A DNA stretch of 64,000 nucleotides from Impatiens glandulifera (GCF_907164915.1 NC_061862.1:64978228-65042227), one strand, 5' to 3'; numbered from the stretch's first letter, positions 34,851 through 49,781 are shown. The notes: generated from the letters alone by a model not told the origin. Numbers and translations are program-made.

Positions 34851-37035
34851 GAATTTGAACACACTGCCATTATGTGAAAAATTCAAGACAACTAAAAGAA
34901 GATTTTTCAGAAATCTCGAATAACATTGTGTAAGTAGAGGTATGAAGAATTTTTGTATGACAATAATAGTGAAGGTCTCAGAATCCACATATCACGTACC
35001 GGGTGAAACTATTTAAATAAATTCAAGAAACGATAATCTAGTTGGATCAATACTAAGGTGAAGTGTGTGGCTCGAAATGTCTGGTTACTAACTACTAATG
35101 AAGATCAAGGTAAAATTTGTTGTCTAAAATTTTGAGTAAAAATTTGAACATAAAAAGAAGAAAATATAGTTTTTTTTTTAATTTACAGGGTTCTTTGAAA
35201 GAGATTACAGCTGTGATAATGTCATCAAAGAATGTATTGGATCGATTGACAGGTTACAATTGTTGATTGATTTTTTTTTTTATGAACTAATCAACCGTTA
35301 CATTTGATGGTAACTTCTACCAAGCCAATAATGATCCTCTAATTTTTTTATTTGATCATCTTCTACCTACTACTACTCATGTCTCATCTTTATATTCTGT
35401 CTATAATCTTTTGTCAATAAACATTTTTGAAGTTATTTCTTGACACTTATGCATTTGATTATCAGGGATAAAAATTCGTTAGAGGGTTTTAGCTCTACAG
35501 CAACCGACACCAAACGTTCAAGTTATTGACTATATATCGAATGTTAATGGACATTTAAAAACACGATTGAATGGTAAGCTTTCCATATGAAGGCTTTTGT
35601 ATTCTCAATTTATTTTCTATAAGGTAATATAGACCTAATTAAAATTTTAAATTTGTTTTCAAGTTTTTGATTTTCTTCAAATTTGATAATTTGTTTTGAT
35701 ACGTTTCTCACAATATTGTTTTACACTTTTGAATATTAGTGTGATTAAAAAGTGAATTGTTTCTTTCTTATTATGTTTGAGGACTGCCCTACTTCAAAGG
35801 GTTTTAATAAATCTTCTATATCAAATTGCTATTAGCAGTGAGTTCATTATCATCATTTGCCTCTTCTAGTTTTAGGCTTGGCACAAGGTGACAAACAACA
35901 AAGTATACGTGATTAACAACATGAATCATGGGCTAGACACTTCTTTATCAATACAAACAAAGAATTCATAAATGTACTTGTTGTGCTCCATATTCTCTAT
36001 GAAATCTAAATTTTGAAACTATTAATATATTTCCTTTTAGTTTTCCTACTTTTAGAATACAAGCATAATGTGTCATGGTTCATCCAAACTATAGTTCTAT
36101 CTAGGTTTTATATTTTACAATTTCTATGCCTTTTAATTATTTACAAATTCATATGTAGTATGTCACTTGTCAAGTAATATTGATGGAGATGTCAAAGCTA
36201 GATACCCTCACCTTGAGAGATTCTATGAATTGGAGGGATATTGGAATAACTCTCAAATTATTTAGCGAGTTGGCCCTAAGGCAGCTAATGGTTGACCTGA
36301 TAAATTTGTTCAACACAAAATAGATCACGGTAATCCAAATTCTTTAGAGAGGCAATCTGGTGCTAGTGGTTGGACTTCTGGATTTGAGCGGGTAGAGCAA
36401 TTGACGGAAATTTAATGATGTAAGCTTAACTTGATTACGTGATGCTCTCTCTATATTTATAGAGTTTTAATTATTTTAATTTTATAATTCTTTTGGAACT
36501 TGTTTCAAAAGCACTAGAAAATCTTAATGCGAAAAACGTGTAAAATATCTAGTGTAATGAACTAAACTGATCTCTCTATTATTGCATTGATATGAGTTTT
36601 TTTTTATATTCGCATTCTATTGAATGGTTGTAACTTGTTGTATATATATTTAGTTCCTCTTTTTAATATACAACTATTGACACCTTTATGTTTTATATGT
36701 TTAATAGGATTAATCTCAAATTATGAAGGTGAATCAAATGATAGACATAAATATATCGTATATTGTTGCCATGGAGTAGAGTTGCTTATTGGTCCATACA
36801 TGTATAATAATTTATTTATCTTTTTATTGTGTTTATTATATATAATTGTTTAATTAACACTATACAATATATTTTAATTGCAGGATTCCTTCTTTGTATA
36901 TCACAGTTTATGAGATAAGTAAGTTATTTTCATCCTACTTAAATTTATATTATCATATTTTTATTTTAGAGCCTGATATGTTTGTTTTTGAAATTCATTT
37001 TTTTTATGCATTATAGATTTTAAAAATTATTAGAA
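34851..37035 (+). pseudogene. PEX5-like: Array copy 8: response regulator/PEX5 chimeric pseudogene
   Basis: Receiver start shortened (cattatgtgaaaaattc form, shared with copy 15). MSGY then a Leu codon in place of the usual Glu (ggttactaactac) near 35078-35110; receiver exon 35189-35252 GSLKEITAVIMSSKNVLDRLTG. PEX5: e1 35466-35574; e2 35781-35838; e3 35868-35978; e4 36174-36420, with a 15-bp deletion of the VVFG-type segment before 'agagaggcaatctgg'; e5 about 36710-36801; e6 36884-36919. The 77-codon frame at 36620-36853 is an out-of-frame reading of e5. Confidence 0.84.
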
Positions 37036-38268
37036 TTCGAATTTAAATCATCCATATTTATTTGAAAATAAATAAACATATATCATGTACTAAGTTTAAC
37101 TTTGTAAATGTTAAAAATATTATTAAACTTTTTAAAATATTATTTTTTATATAAATTTTATTTTTTATTAAATTTATTTTTATTAAATTTAAATTTGTAT
37201 TAAACTCATATCTTATAATGTTAATAAATAATTTTAAATTTTAAATTAATGTTTTTTTAAAAAAAAATATTTTTTAATGTTTATAAATAATTTTTAATGT
37301 TCAATAAAAGTTATTTTAAATCATTAATTAAAAAAAAACACTTTTATATTTTTATAAAATTAAATGTTCTTTTATTAAATTTATTAAAATTAATTTTTTT
37401 TTATTTAATAAAATATCATTTAAATTAAATTTAAATTAAATTTAAATTAAATTTAAATTTTGTATTAAACTGATTTTCAATAAATTTGAATTTGTATTAA
37501 GTTTTATAAAAAACATATTTTGAATTATATTTTGTTTAGTTTTTTACTTATATATTTATTATATTATATAAGAATATTATTTATTTTTAAAATATTCTTA
37601 TAATATTTATAAATAATATTTAATTTTTAATTAAACTTATATTTATTATTAATTCATAAAAAAATTTTTATATTTTACATTATTATTAATCATATTCAAA
37701 TTACATTTTTTCATTTAATTTAATATAATTTAAATTTTGTATTAAACTTACTTTTATAAAATTTAAATTTAGATTAAGCTTATTAAAAATATATTTTGTA
37801 TTAAATTATATTTATATTTTTACATATATATTTCTTATATTAGGAATATTATGTATTCTTAAATATTCTTATTATGTTTATAAATAATTTTGAATTGAAC
37901 TTATATTTATCATTAATTTATAAACAAACCTTTCTATTTTGCATTAAACTATATAAATATTGTATTATTTCTATTTTTTTCTAATATAATTTAAATTTTG
38001 CATGAAATTTATTTTCATTAAATTTAAATTTGTATTAAATCTATTCAAACGTATTTTTGTATTAAAGTTTTTAGTTTTTTACTTATATATTTTTTATATT
38101 AAGAATATAAATTATTTTTCTAAATATTATTTTAATGTTTATAAATAATTTAAAATTACTTATATTTATCACTAATTCATAAACTAACTTGTATATTTTT
38201 TTATATTCTTATTAAATTTAAATTTTGCATTAGTATTAAATAAAAAAGTAATATTTGAGAAAAAATCT
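37036..38268. repeat. AT-rich linker 8 (large internal deletion)
   Basis: Only about 1.23 kb. Relative to full linkers it jumps near 37208 from the first subrepeat to a distal one. Deletion between similar subrepeats is the simplest explanation. No gene seen. Confidence 0.83.
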
Positions 38269-40468
38269 GAATTCGAACACATTGTCGTTATGCAAAAAAT
38301 TCAAGACAACTAAAAGAAGATTTTTCGGAAATCTCCAAGAACATTGTGTAAGTAGAGGTATGAGGAATTTTTGCATTACAATAATAGTGAAGGTCTCAGA
38401 ATGTACATACCACATACCGGGTGAAACTATTTAAATAAATTCAAGAAACGATAATCTAGTTGGATCAATACTAAGGTGAAGTGTGTGGCTCAAAATGTCT
38501 GGTTACGAACTACTAATGAAGATCAAGGTAAAATTTGTTGTCTAAAATTTTGAGTAAAAATTTAAACATAAAGAGAAGAAAATATATTTTTTTTAATTTA
38601 CAGGGTTCTTTGAAAGAGATTACAACTGTGATAATGTCATCAAAGAATGTATTGGATCGATTGACAAGTAAAAATTATTGATTGATTATTTTTTCTATGA
38701 ACTAATTAATCGTTACTTCTGATGGTAACATTTACCAAGCCAATAATGATCCTCTAAATTTTTTATTTGATCATCATCTTCTACCTACAATTACCCATGT
38801 CTTATCTTATCATTCCGTCTATAATTTTTTGTCAATAAACATTTTTGAAGTTATTTCTTGACACTTATGCATTTGATTATCAAGGGTCAAAATTCCTTAG
38901 AGGATTTTAGTTATACAACAACCGACACCAAACGTTCAAGTTATTGGCTATATATTGAATGTTAATGGACATTTGAAAACACAATTGAATGGTAAGCTTT
39001 CCATATGAAGGCTTCTGTATTCTCAATTTATTTTCTATAAGGTAAAGTAGACATAATTAAAATTTTAAATTTATTTTCAAGTTTCTGATTTTGTTCAAAT
39101 TTGATAATTTATTTTGATACATTTCTCACAATATTGTTTTACACTTTTGAATATTAGTGTGATAAAAAAGTGAATTGTTTCTTTCTTATTGTGTTTCAGG
39201 ACTGTCTTACTTCAAAGGGTTTTACAAAATCTTCTACATCAATTTGCTATTAGTAGTGAGTTCATTTTCATCATTTGCCTCTTCTAGTTTTAGGCTTGGC
39301 ACAAGGTGACAAACAACATAGTATACGTGATCATAACAACATGAATCATGGGCTAGACATTTTTTTTATCAATAAAAGCAAAGAATTCATTAATGCATAA
39401 GTTGTGCTCCATATTCTCTATGAAATCTAAATTTTGAAACTATTAATATATTTCCTTTTAGTTTTCCTATTTTTAGCATACAAGCATAATGTGTCATGGT
39501 TTATCCAAACTATAGTTCTATCTAGGTTTTATATTTTACAATTTCTATGCATTTTAATTATTCACAAATTCATATTTAGCATGTTACTTGTCAGGTAATA
39601 TTGATGAATATGTCAAAGTTAGATACCCTCACCTTGAGAGATTCCATGAATTGGAGGGATATTGGAATAACTCTCAAATTATTTAGAGAGTTGGCCCTAA
39701 GGAAGCTAATGGTTGACCTGACAAATTTGTTCAACACAAAATAAATCATGGTAATCCAAATTCTTTGGTTGTCTTTGGAGAGGCAATCTGGTGCTAGTGG
39801 TTGGACTTCTGGATTTGAGCGGGGTAGAGCATTTTACTGAAATTGAATAATGTAAGCTTAACTTGGTTATGTGATGCTCTCTCTATATTTATAGAGTTTT
39901 AATTATTTTAATTTTATAATTCTTTTGGAACTTGTTTCAAAAGCACTAGAAAATCTTAATGCGAAAAACGTGTAAAATATGTAGTGGAATGAACTAAACT
40001 GATCTCTCTATTATTGCATTGACATAATTTTTTTATATTCAATAGACATTCTATTGAATGGTTGTAACTTGTTGTATATATATTTAGTTACTCTTTTTAA
40101 TATACAACTATTGACACCTTTATGTTTTATATATTAAATAGGATTAATCTCAAATTATGAAGTTGAATCAAATGAGAGACATAAATATATCGGATTTTGT
40201 TGCCATGGGTAGAGATGCTTATTGGTCCATACATGTATAATAATTTATTTATCTTTTTATTGTGTTTATTTTATATAATTGTTTAATTAACCCTATACAA
40301 TATATTTTAATTGCAGGATTCCTTCATTGTATATCACCGTTTATGAGTTCAAGTAAGTTATTTTCATCCTACTTAAATTTATATTATTATATTTCTATTT
40401 TAGAGCATGATAGGTTTGTTTTTGAAAGTCATTTTTTTTATGCATTATAGATTTTAAAATGTATTAGA
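38269..40468 (+). pseudogene. PEX5-like: Array copy 9: response regulator/PEX5 chimeric pseudogene
   Basis: MSGYELLMKIK about 38496-38528; receiver exon 38603-38665 (GSLKEITTVIMSSKNVLDRLT). PEX5: e1 about 38884-38991; e2 from 39200; e3 39291-39400; e4 39595-39850; e5 about 40142-40232; e6 40317-40352. The receiver start has the short 'ttatgcaaaaaattc' form shared with copy 14. In e5 'catgggtagag' lacks bases present in other copies, also shared with copies 13 and 14. Confidence 0.84.
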
Positions 40469-42429
40469 ATTAGAATTTAAATAATCCATGTTTATTTAAA
40501 AATAAATAAACATATATCATATACTAAGTTTAACTGTGTAAATGCTAAAAATATTATTAAATTTTTAAAAATTTTATTTTTTATATAAATATAATTTCTT
40601 ATTAAATTTTATTTTTTTATTAAATATATTTTTACAAAATTTAAATTTGTATTCAACTCATATGTTTTCTATTTAATTTGCATTTAACTTACTTTTATTA
40701 AATTTTAAGTTACATTTAACATATTTTGTATTAAATTTTGTTTCGTTTTATACTTATATATTTCTTAATTAATATTCTTATTATATTTATAATTAATTTT
40801 AAATTTTGAATTAAACTTATTTTTGTTATTAATTCATAAAAAAAACTTTTATATCTTGCATTAAATATATTTTTCATTAAATTTAAATTTGTATTAAACT
40901 TATGAAAATTAATTTTTTTTTTAATTTAATCTAATATAATATAATTTTAAATTAAACTTATTTTTTATTAAATTTAATTTTACATTAAACCTATTTAAAA
41001 CATATTTTGCATTCAATTTTATTTAGTTTTTTTACTTTTATATTTCTTTTATTATAAATAATATTTCTTTTTAAATTAATCTTATAATCGTTATAAATAA
41101 TTTAAAATTTTGACTTAAATTTAAATTTATTATTAATTTATAAATAAATTTTATATTTTACATTAAATATATTTAATTAAATTTATATATGTATTAAACA
41201 TATTAAAATTGCATTTTTTCTATAAATATAATATAATTTAAATTTATATTAATATTTTTATAATTATATTTTTTTCTTATTAATATAATATAATATAAAT
41301 TTAATATTTGTATTAAACTTATTAAAAATAAATTTTACATTTTATTTAATTTAATTTTTTACTTATTTATTTCTTATATTAAGAATATTAATTGTTTTTT
41401 AAATATCTTATAATGTTTATAAATAATTTTAAATTATAGTTTTTTTTTTTTTAAATATTTTGTAATGTTTATAAGTAATTTTTAATTTTCAATAAAAGTT
41501 ATTTTAAATCATTAATTCAAAAAAACACTTTTATATTTTTATAAAATTAAATTTTCTTTTATTAAATTTATTAAAATTACATTTTCTTTCTATTTAATCA
41601 AATATAATTTAATTCAATTTAAATAAAATTTAAATTTTGTATTAAACTGATTTTCATTAAATTTGAATTTGTATTAAATTTTTTAAAAAACATATTTTGA
41701 ATTATATTTTGTTTAGTTTTATACTTATATATTTATTATATTATATAAGAATATTATTTATTTTTAAAATAATCTTATAGTATTTATAAATAATTTTTAA
41801 TTTTTAATTAAACTTATATTTATTATTAATTCATAAACAAATTTTTATATTTTGCATTATTATTAATCATATTAAAATTGCCTTTTTTATTTAATCTAAT
41901 ATAATTTAAATTTTGTATTAAACTTACTTATATAAAATTTAAATTTAGATTAAGCATATTAAAAATATATTTTGTATTAAATTTGATTTAGATTTTTACA
42001 TCTATATTTCTTATATTAAGAATATTATTTATTCTTAAATATTTTATATAATTTTGAATTCAACTTATATTTATCGTTAATTCATAAACAAAATTTTATA
42101 TTTTGCATTAAACTATATAAATATTGTATTATTTCTATTTATTCTAATATAAATTAAATTTTGCATGAAATCTATTTTCATTAAATTTAAATTTGTATTA
42201 AATCTATTCAAAATGTAATTTTGTTTTAAAGTTTTTAGTTTTTTACTTATATATTTTTTATATTTAGCATATAAATTATTTTCTAAATATTATTTTAATG
42301 TTTATAAATAATATTAAATTACTTATATTTATCACTAATTCATAAATAAACTTGTATATTTTGTATATTCTTATTAAATTTAAATTTTGCATTAGTATTA
42401 AATAAAAAACAATATTTGAGAAAAGATCA
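40469..42429. repeat. AT-rich linker 9
   Basis: Full-length linker of about 1.96 kb with the usual subrepeats and inverted repeats. No gene seen. Confidence 0.85.
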
Positions 42430-44320
42430 GAATTCGAACAAACTGCCATTTTGTGCTTGATTATGCAAAACATTCAAGACAACTAAAAGAAGATTTTCAG
42501 AAATCTCCAAGAACATTGTGTAAGTAGCGGTATGAGGAATTTTTGTATTACAATAATAGTGAAGGTCTCAGAATGCACATACCACGTACCGGGTGAAACT
42601 ATTTAAATAAATTCAAGAAACGATAATCTAGTTGGATCAATACTAAGGTGAAGTGTGTGGCTCGAAATGTCTGATTACGAACTACTAATGAAGATCAAGG
42701 TAAAGTTTGTAGTCTAAAATTTTGAGTAAAAATTTGAACATAAAGAGAAAAGAAAATATAATTTTTTTAATTTAAAGGGTTCTTTCAAAAAGATTGCAGT
42801 TGTGATAATATCATCAAAGAATGTATTGGATCAATTGACAGGTAAAAATGATTGATTAATTATTTTTTCTATGAACTAATCATACGTTACTCTGCCAAGC
42901 CAATAATGATCCTCTAAATTTCTTATTTGAATCGAGGCTTGGTCATCATCTTCTACCTACTACTACCTATGTCTCATCTTATCTTTCTGTCTATAATCTT
43001 TTGTCAATAAATTTTTCAGAAGTTATTTTTTGAGATTTATGCATTTGATTATCAGGGATCAGAATTCTTTAGAGGGTTTTAGATCTACTGATTAGAATAG
43101 GCTAGCAATCGACACCAAACATTCAATTTATTGGTTATATATCGAATGTTAATGGATCTTTGAAAACACGATTGAATGGTAAACTCTCAAGTTATTTTCT
43201 ATAAGGTTGTTCTAATTAAAAATTATAATTTGTTTTCAAGTTTCTGATTTTGTTCGAATTTGATAAATTGTTTTGATACATTTCTCATGATATTGTTTTA
43301 CACTTTTGAATATTAGTGTTATGAAAAAGTGAGATGCTTCTTTCTTGTTGTGTTTCAGGACTGCCCTCATTCAAAGGCTTTTAGTAAATCTTCTACATCA
43401 ATATCAATTTGCTATTATAAATGTGTTCCTTTTCATCATTTATCTCTTCTAGTTTTAGGCTTTGCACAAGGTGACAAACAACACAGTATACGTGATCATA
43501 GTAACATGAATCATGGGATATACACTTCTTTATTAATAAAAGCTAAGAATTTATTAATGCATAGGTGTGTTCTATATTCTCTATGAAATCTAAATTTTGA
43601 AACTATTGATACATTTCATTTTAGTTTCTACTTTTAGAATATAAGCATAATGTGTCATGGTCCTTCATTTTAGAATATAACTTGGTTATGTGATGCGCTC
43701 TATATATATAGAGTTTTATTTATTTTAATTTTTTCATTCTTTTAGAACTTCTTTCAAAAGAACTAGAAAATTTAAATGTGGAAATGTATAAAACATCTAG
43801 TGGAATGAACTTAAATGATCTCCCTATTATTACATTGACATGATATTTTTTTATACTCACACTTTATTTATTGAATGGTTGTAACTTAATGTATTTATTT
43901 AGTTTCTTTTTTTAATATACAACATTGACACCTTTATATTTTGTATGTTAAACAGGATTAATCTCAGATAATGAAGGTGAATCAAATGAGTGACGTAAAT
44001 ATATCAGATATTGCTGCCATGGAGCGAAGCCGCTTGTTGGTCCATACATGTATAATAATTCTATTTATCTTTTTAATGTGTTTACTATAATTGTTTGAAT
44101 AACATTATACAATAATTTGAAGGATATTATTAGAACCCTTATTCATTATATATTAGTATTTTTGTGTTCAAGTAAGTTTTCTTTCCATCCTACTTAAATT
44201 TATATTATCATAATTTTATTTTAGATGCATGTTATGTTTTTATGCATTATAGGTTTAGTTTTAGATGCATAATATAATTTTATTTATTTTAGAATTTATT
44301 GATTTTAAAAATTATATGAA
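42430..44320 (+). pseudogene. PEX5-like: Array copy 10: chimeric pseudogene with the PEX5 WxxxF exon deleted
   Basis: MSDYELLMKIK at about 42668-42700; receiver exon 42778-42842. PEX5: e1 43056-43176; e2 from 43359 (ALIQRLLVNLLHQ type); e3 43456-43566. At about 43661 the sequence jumps from the intron after e3 to the intron after e4, deleting e4 entirely. e5 about 43956-44050, where MKVNQMSDVNISDIAAMERS is open and close to the PEX5 pattern; e6 about 44122-44172. An 85-codon frame at 43329-43586 spans e2-intron-e3 and is a fortuitous readthrough. Confidence 0.84.
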
Positions 44321-46121
44321 TTCAAATTTAAATAATTCAATTTTTAGTTTGGTAATAAATAAACTTATATCTTATCTTTTATTTTAATGTAAATGTTAAA
44401 AATATTATTAGAATTTGTATTAGATTTATTAAAATCTTATTTTACATTTTTTTCTAATTTTATTTTTAAATACATCATATTTAAATCAAAACTATTACTT
44501 TATTTAATTTTATTTTTAACATAATAATAAATATTTTTTTTATATATATTTGATTTCTCATTAAATTTAAATTTTATATTAAACATATTTTTATTAAATT
44601 TAAATTTTCATTTAACTTATAAAAAACAAATGTTTTCTATTTAATATAATACTATATAAATTTTACATTTAACTTATTTTTATTAAATATAAATTTGCAT
44701 TCAAAAAATTTGCATTCAATTTTATTTCATTTTATACTTATATATTTTTTAAGAATATATTTTTTAAAATATTCTTTTAACTTATAATTTTTATAAACAA
44801 TTTTAAATTTTGAATTAAACTTATTTTTATCATTAATTAATAAAAAAAATTATATTTTGAATTAAACATATTTTGTATTAAACTTATAAAAATTGTATTC
44901 TTTTCAATTTAATCTAATATAATTTAAATTTATATTAAACTTATTTAAAAAATATTTTGCATTTAATTTTTATTTATATTTACTTATATATTTCTTATAT
45001 TAAAAATAATTATTATTTTTGAATATAATCTAATAATGTTTATAAATAATTTAAAATTTTGACTTAAATTGAAACTTATTATTAATTAATAAATTTATTT
45101 TATATTTTACATTAAATTTAAATTTGTATTAAAACTATTAAAATTGCATTTTGTTTATAAATATAATATAATTTAAATTTAATTTTTTTTTATTAAACTT
45201 AATAAATTTTTCATTATATTTTATTTAGTTTTTTACTTATATATTTCTTATATTAAGAATATTACTTGTTTTAAATATTCTTATAATGTCTATGAATAAT
45301 TTTCATTTAAACTTATATTATATTATTAATTCATAAACACTTTTATATTTTTATAAAATTAAAATTTGTATTAAATTTATTAAAATTACATTTTTTTATT
45401 TAATCAAATATTAAATAAATTTTCATATAATAATTTTTTAAAAATATTCTTATAATAATTAAAAATAATTTTAAAATTTTAATTAAACTCATATTATTAT
45501 TAATTGATAAACATATTTTCATATTTTGCATGTATTTTCATTAACTTTCATTAAACTTATTAAAATTAAATTTTTTATTTAATCTAATATAATTTAAATT
45601 TTGTATGAAATTTAAATTTGAATCAAGCTTATTAAAATCATATTTTGTATTAAATTTTATTTAAATTTTTCTTTATATATTTCTTTTATTAAGAATATTA
45701 TTTATTTTTTTAATTATTCTTACTATGTTTATAAATAATTTTGAATTAAACTTATATTTATCATTAAATCATAAACAAACTTTTATATTTTGCATTAAAC
45801 TTATAAAAATTATATTAGTTTTAATTAATATAATAAAATTTAAATTTTGTAATAAATATATTTTTATTAAATTTAAATTTGTATTAAATCTGTTAAACAC
45901 TTATTTTGCATTAATGTTTATTTAGTTTTTTTACTTATATATTTTTTATATTATGAATATTATTTATTTTTTTAAATATTCTTATTATGTTTATAAATAA
46001 TTTTAAATTAATCTTATATTTATCACAAATTCATAAACAAACTTTTATATTTGGTATATTTATGTTAAATTTAATTTTTATTATTATTAAATAACAAAAA
46101 AATATTTGAGAAAAGAGACCA
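44321..46121. repeat. AT-rich linker 10 (group B)
   Basis: About 1.8 kb, more diverged from the group A linkers. Similar to linkers 11 and 12 in its first 300 bp ('ttagtttggtaataaataaac' region). No gene seen. Confidence 0.83.
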
Positions 46122-48148
46122 TAATTCGAACATGTTGTTGTTTTGTGCTTGATAATGCGAAAGATTCAAGACAACTAAAAGGAGATCTTTAGTAAATCTC
46201 CTAGAACATTGTGTAAGTAGAGGTATGAGGATTTTTGTATTACAATAATAATAAAGGTTCGAGAATGCAAATACCACGTACCAAGTAAAACAATTTAAAT
46301 AAATTCAAGAAATGATAATTTACTTGGATCAATACCAAAATTAAGTGTTGCCCGAAACTAATTACTCATGAAGATCAAGGTAAGGTTTGTTGTCTAAAAT
46401 TTTGAGTGAAAATTTGAACAGATAGAGAAATTGAAAATATAATTTTTAAATTTGTAGGGTTCTTCCAAATTTAGAGAGATTCAAGTTGTGGTAATGGCAT
46501 CAGAATATATTGGATCGAATTGACAGGTAAAAAATATTGATTGATTGTTTTTTCTATGAACTAATATACCGTTACTGGTAATTCTACCAAGCCAATAATG
46601 ATCCTCTAAATTCCTTATTTAAATCGGAGCTTGATCGCCATTGATCGTCATCTTCTACCTACTACTACCCATGTCTCATCTTATTTTTCTGTCTATAATC
46701 TTTTGTCAATAAACTTTTCTGAAGTTATTTCTTAACATCTATGCATTTGATTATCAGGTATCAGAATTCCTTGGAGGGTATTAGCTCTACCAATTAGAAT
46801 AGACTGCAAACCAACACCAGTTATTCCAGTTATTGTCTATATATCGAATGTTAATGGAACTTTGAAAATACAATTGGATGGTAAACTCACCATATGAAGT
46901 CTTATGCATTCACTCAACTTATTTTCTATAAGGTAAAGTAGACCTAATTAAAATTTGAAATTTGTTTTCAAGTTTCTGATTTTGTTTGAATTTGATATAT
47001 TGTTTTGATACATTTCTCACGACAATGTTTTTAGTCTTTTGAATATTAGTATGATTAAAAATTGAGTTGTTTTTTTTTCTTGTTGTGTTGATATTCAAGC
47101 TTGTGTTCCATTTCTTGCCTCTTCTAGTTTTAGGCTTGTCACAAGGTGACAAACAACACAATATACATGATTGTAGAAACCTGAATCATGGGCTAGACAT
47201 TTTTTTCCTATAAAAGCAAAGAACTCAATAATGACAGGTTGCGCACCATATTCTTTATGAAATCTAAATTTTGAAACTATTGATACATTTCCTTTTAGTT
47301 TCTACTTTAGCATAATGTATCATGGTCCTTCCAAACTATTTTATGTTTAGGTTTTTTAATTTAAAATTTTTATGCATTTTCAATATTTGCAAATTCATAT
47401 GTACTATGTTACTTGTCAGGTAAAATTGATGGAGATGTAAAAGCTAGATACCCTCACCTTGAGAGATTTAGTAAATTGTAGGGATATTGGAATAACTCTC
47501 AAATTATTCAGAGAGTTGGTCCTAAGGAAACTAATGGTTGGGTTGACAAATTTGTTCAACACAAAATAGATCATGGTGATCCAAATTCTTTAGCTATCTT
47601 TGGAGAGGCAATCTGGTGCTAGTGGTTGGACTTTTGAGCGGGTAGAACAATATACTAAAATTAAATAATGTAAGCTTAACATGGTTCTGTGATGCTCTCT
47701 CTATATTTACAGAGTTTTAATTATTTTAATTTATCATTCTTTTGGAACTTGTTTCAAAAGCACGAAAAAATCTAAATGTAAAAAACGTTTAAAACATCTA
47801 GTGGAATGAACTAAAATAATCTCTCTATTGCCATGGAGCAGAGCCGATTGTTGGTCATACATGTCTAATAATTGTATTTATCTTTTTAATGTGTTTCCTA
47901 TATATATGTTTGTTTGAATAACATTATACATTATATTTTAATTGCAGGATATTATTAAAATCCTCGTTCATTATATATTAACGTTTATGAGGTCAAGTAA
48001 GTTTTCTTTTCACCCTACTTAAATTTGTATTATCATATTTCTATTTTAGATGCATGATATGTTTTTATGCATTATATATTTATTTTAAGATGCATAAAAT
48101 AATTTTTATTTTTGTTATGCATTATAGATTTTAAGACTTATAAGAATT
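46122..48148 (+). pseudogene. PEX5-like: Array copy 11: least damaged PEX5 WxxxF exon, but other exons deleted
   Basis: The receiver start reads LDNAKDSRQLKGDL. The GYELL region is damaged (about 46346-46380). Receiver exon 46457-46526 contains KFREI, then a damaged MSS region. PEX5: e1 about 46759-46880; e2 deleted (jump near 47090); e3 about 47125-47238; e4 47419-47668 preserves NGWADKFVQHKIDHGDPNSL and needs only one stop (Glu to TAG) plus the shared frameshift to be explained. e5 is mostly deleted (join near 47826, only AMEQS-type remnant); e6 about 47949-47996. Useful as the best guide to the ancestral exon. Confidence 0.84.
47419..47668 (+). other. PEX5: Reference PEX5 e4 exon (WxxxF motifs)
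   Basis: Translation from the AG acceptor: KIDGDVKARYPHLERF, a stop, GYWNNSQIIQRVGPKETNG, WADKFVQHKIDHGDPNSLA. After a +1 shift at 'tttggagagg' other copies continue ERQYGASGWTSEFERVEQF; copy 11 has a 9-bp deletion in this part. WADKF and WTSEF are WxxxF/Y pentapeptides, the PEX14-binding motif type repeated in plant PEX5. The order matches the PEX5 N-terminal half. The match is from knowledge of the family, not a search. Confidence 0.82.
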
Positions 48149-49781
48149 CAAATTTAAATAATCCAATTTTTAGTTTAAAAATAAAAAAACATATATCTTA
48201 TTATTAGTTTTAGTTTAACTTTGTAAAATGTTAAAAATATTATTAGAATTTGTATTAGATTTAATAAAATCTTATTTTACATTTTTTCTAATTTAATTTT
48301 TAAATACGTCAAATTTAAACCAAAATTATTACTTTATTTAATTTTATTTTTAACATAATAATAATTATTTTTTATATAAATTTTATTTATCGCTAAATCT
48401 AAATTTTTTGCATTAAACATATTTTTATTAATTTAAACTTACATTTAATTTATAAAAAAGTACATGTTTTTTATTTAATCTAATACTATATAAATTTTAT
48501 ATTTAATTTATTTTTATTAAATTTGAATTTGCATCTAATTTATATATTTCTTAAGAATTATTACTTATATATTTCTTATATATTTCTTAAGAATATTTTT
48601 TTAAATACTCTTATTATTTATTTTTTTATAAATAATTTTAAATTTTGAATTAAACTTAATTTATCATTAATTCATAAACAAATTTTTATATTTTGTATTA
48701 AACTTATAAAAATTATTTTTTCAATTTAATTTAATTTAATCTAATAAAATTTAAATATATTAAATTTATTTTCATTAAATTTAAATTTGCATTAAAACTA
48801 TTTAAAACATATTTTATATTTAATATTTATTTATATTTATTTATATATATATATTATATTAAAAATAATAATCTTATAATGTTTATAAATAATTTAAATT
48901 TAAATTTATTATTAATTCATAAATAAAATTTATATTTTATATTAAATATATTTAATTAAATTTAAATTTGCATTAAACTTATAAACATTTCATATTTTCT
49001 ATAAATATAATATAATTTTAATTAGTATTAAATTTTTTATAATTATTTTTTAATAATAAAATATAATTTAAACTTTCATATAATTTTTTTTAAGTATTCT
49101 TATAATATTTATAAATAATTTTAAAATTTTAATAAAACTCATATTATCATTAATTCATAAACACATTTACATATTTTTGCACTGAATGTATCTTCATTAA
49201 ATATAAATTTACATTAAACTTATTAATATTGCATTTTTTATATTTAATATAATATAGTTTAAATTTTGTATTAAACTTAGTTTCATTCAATTTAATTTTT
49301 GATCAAGCCTATTATAAACATATTTTGTATTAAATTTTATATTTTTACTTATATATTTCTTATGTTAAGAATATTATTTTTTTTAAATAGTCTTACTATT
49401 TTTATAAATAATTTTGATTTAAACTTATATTTATCATTAAATAATAAACAAACTTTTATATTTTTTACATTAAACTTATAAAAATTGTATTATTTCTATT
49501 TAATCTAATATATTTTTAAATTTTGTAATAAACCTATTTTTATTAAATTTAAATTTGTATTAAAGCTATTAAACATATATTTTGCATTAATGTTTATTTA
49601 GATTTTTTTTACTTATATATTTGTTATATTATTTATTTTTTAAAATATTCTCATTATAATTATAAATAATTTTAAATTAATCTTATATTTATCATAAATT
49701 CATAAACAAACTTGTATATTTTTATTAAAATTAAATTTAATATTATTATTAAGTAATAAACCAATATATGATAAAATAGAC
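48149..49781. repeat. AT-rich linker 11 (group B)
   Basis: About 1.63 kb, with the same subrepeat words. Short local duplications such as 'cttatatatttcttaagaat' occur near 48535-48600. No gene seen. Confidence 0.83.
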
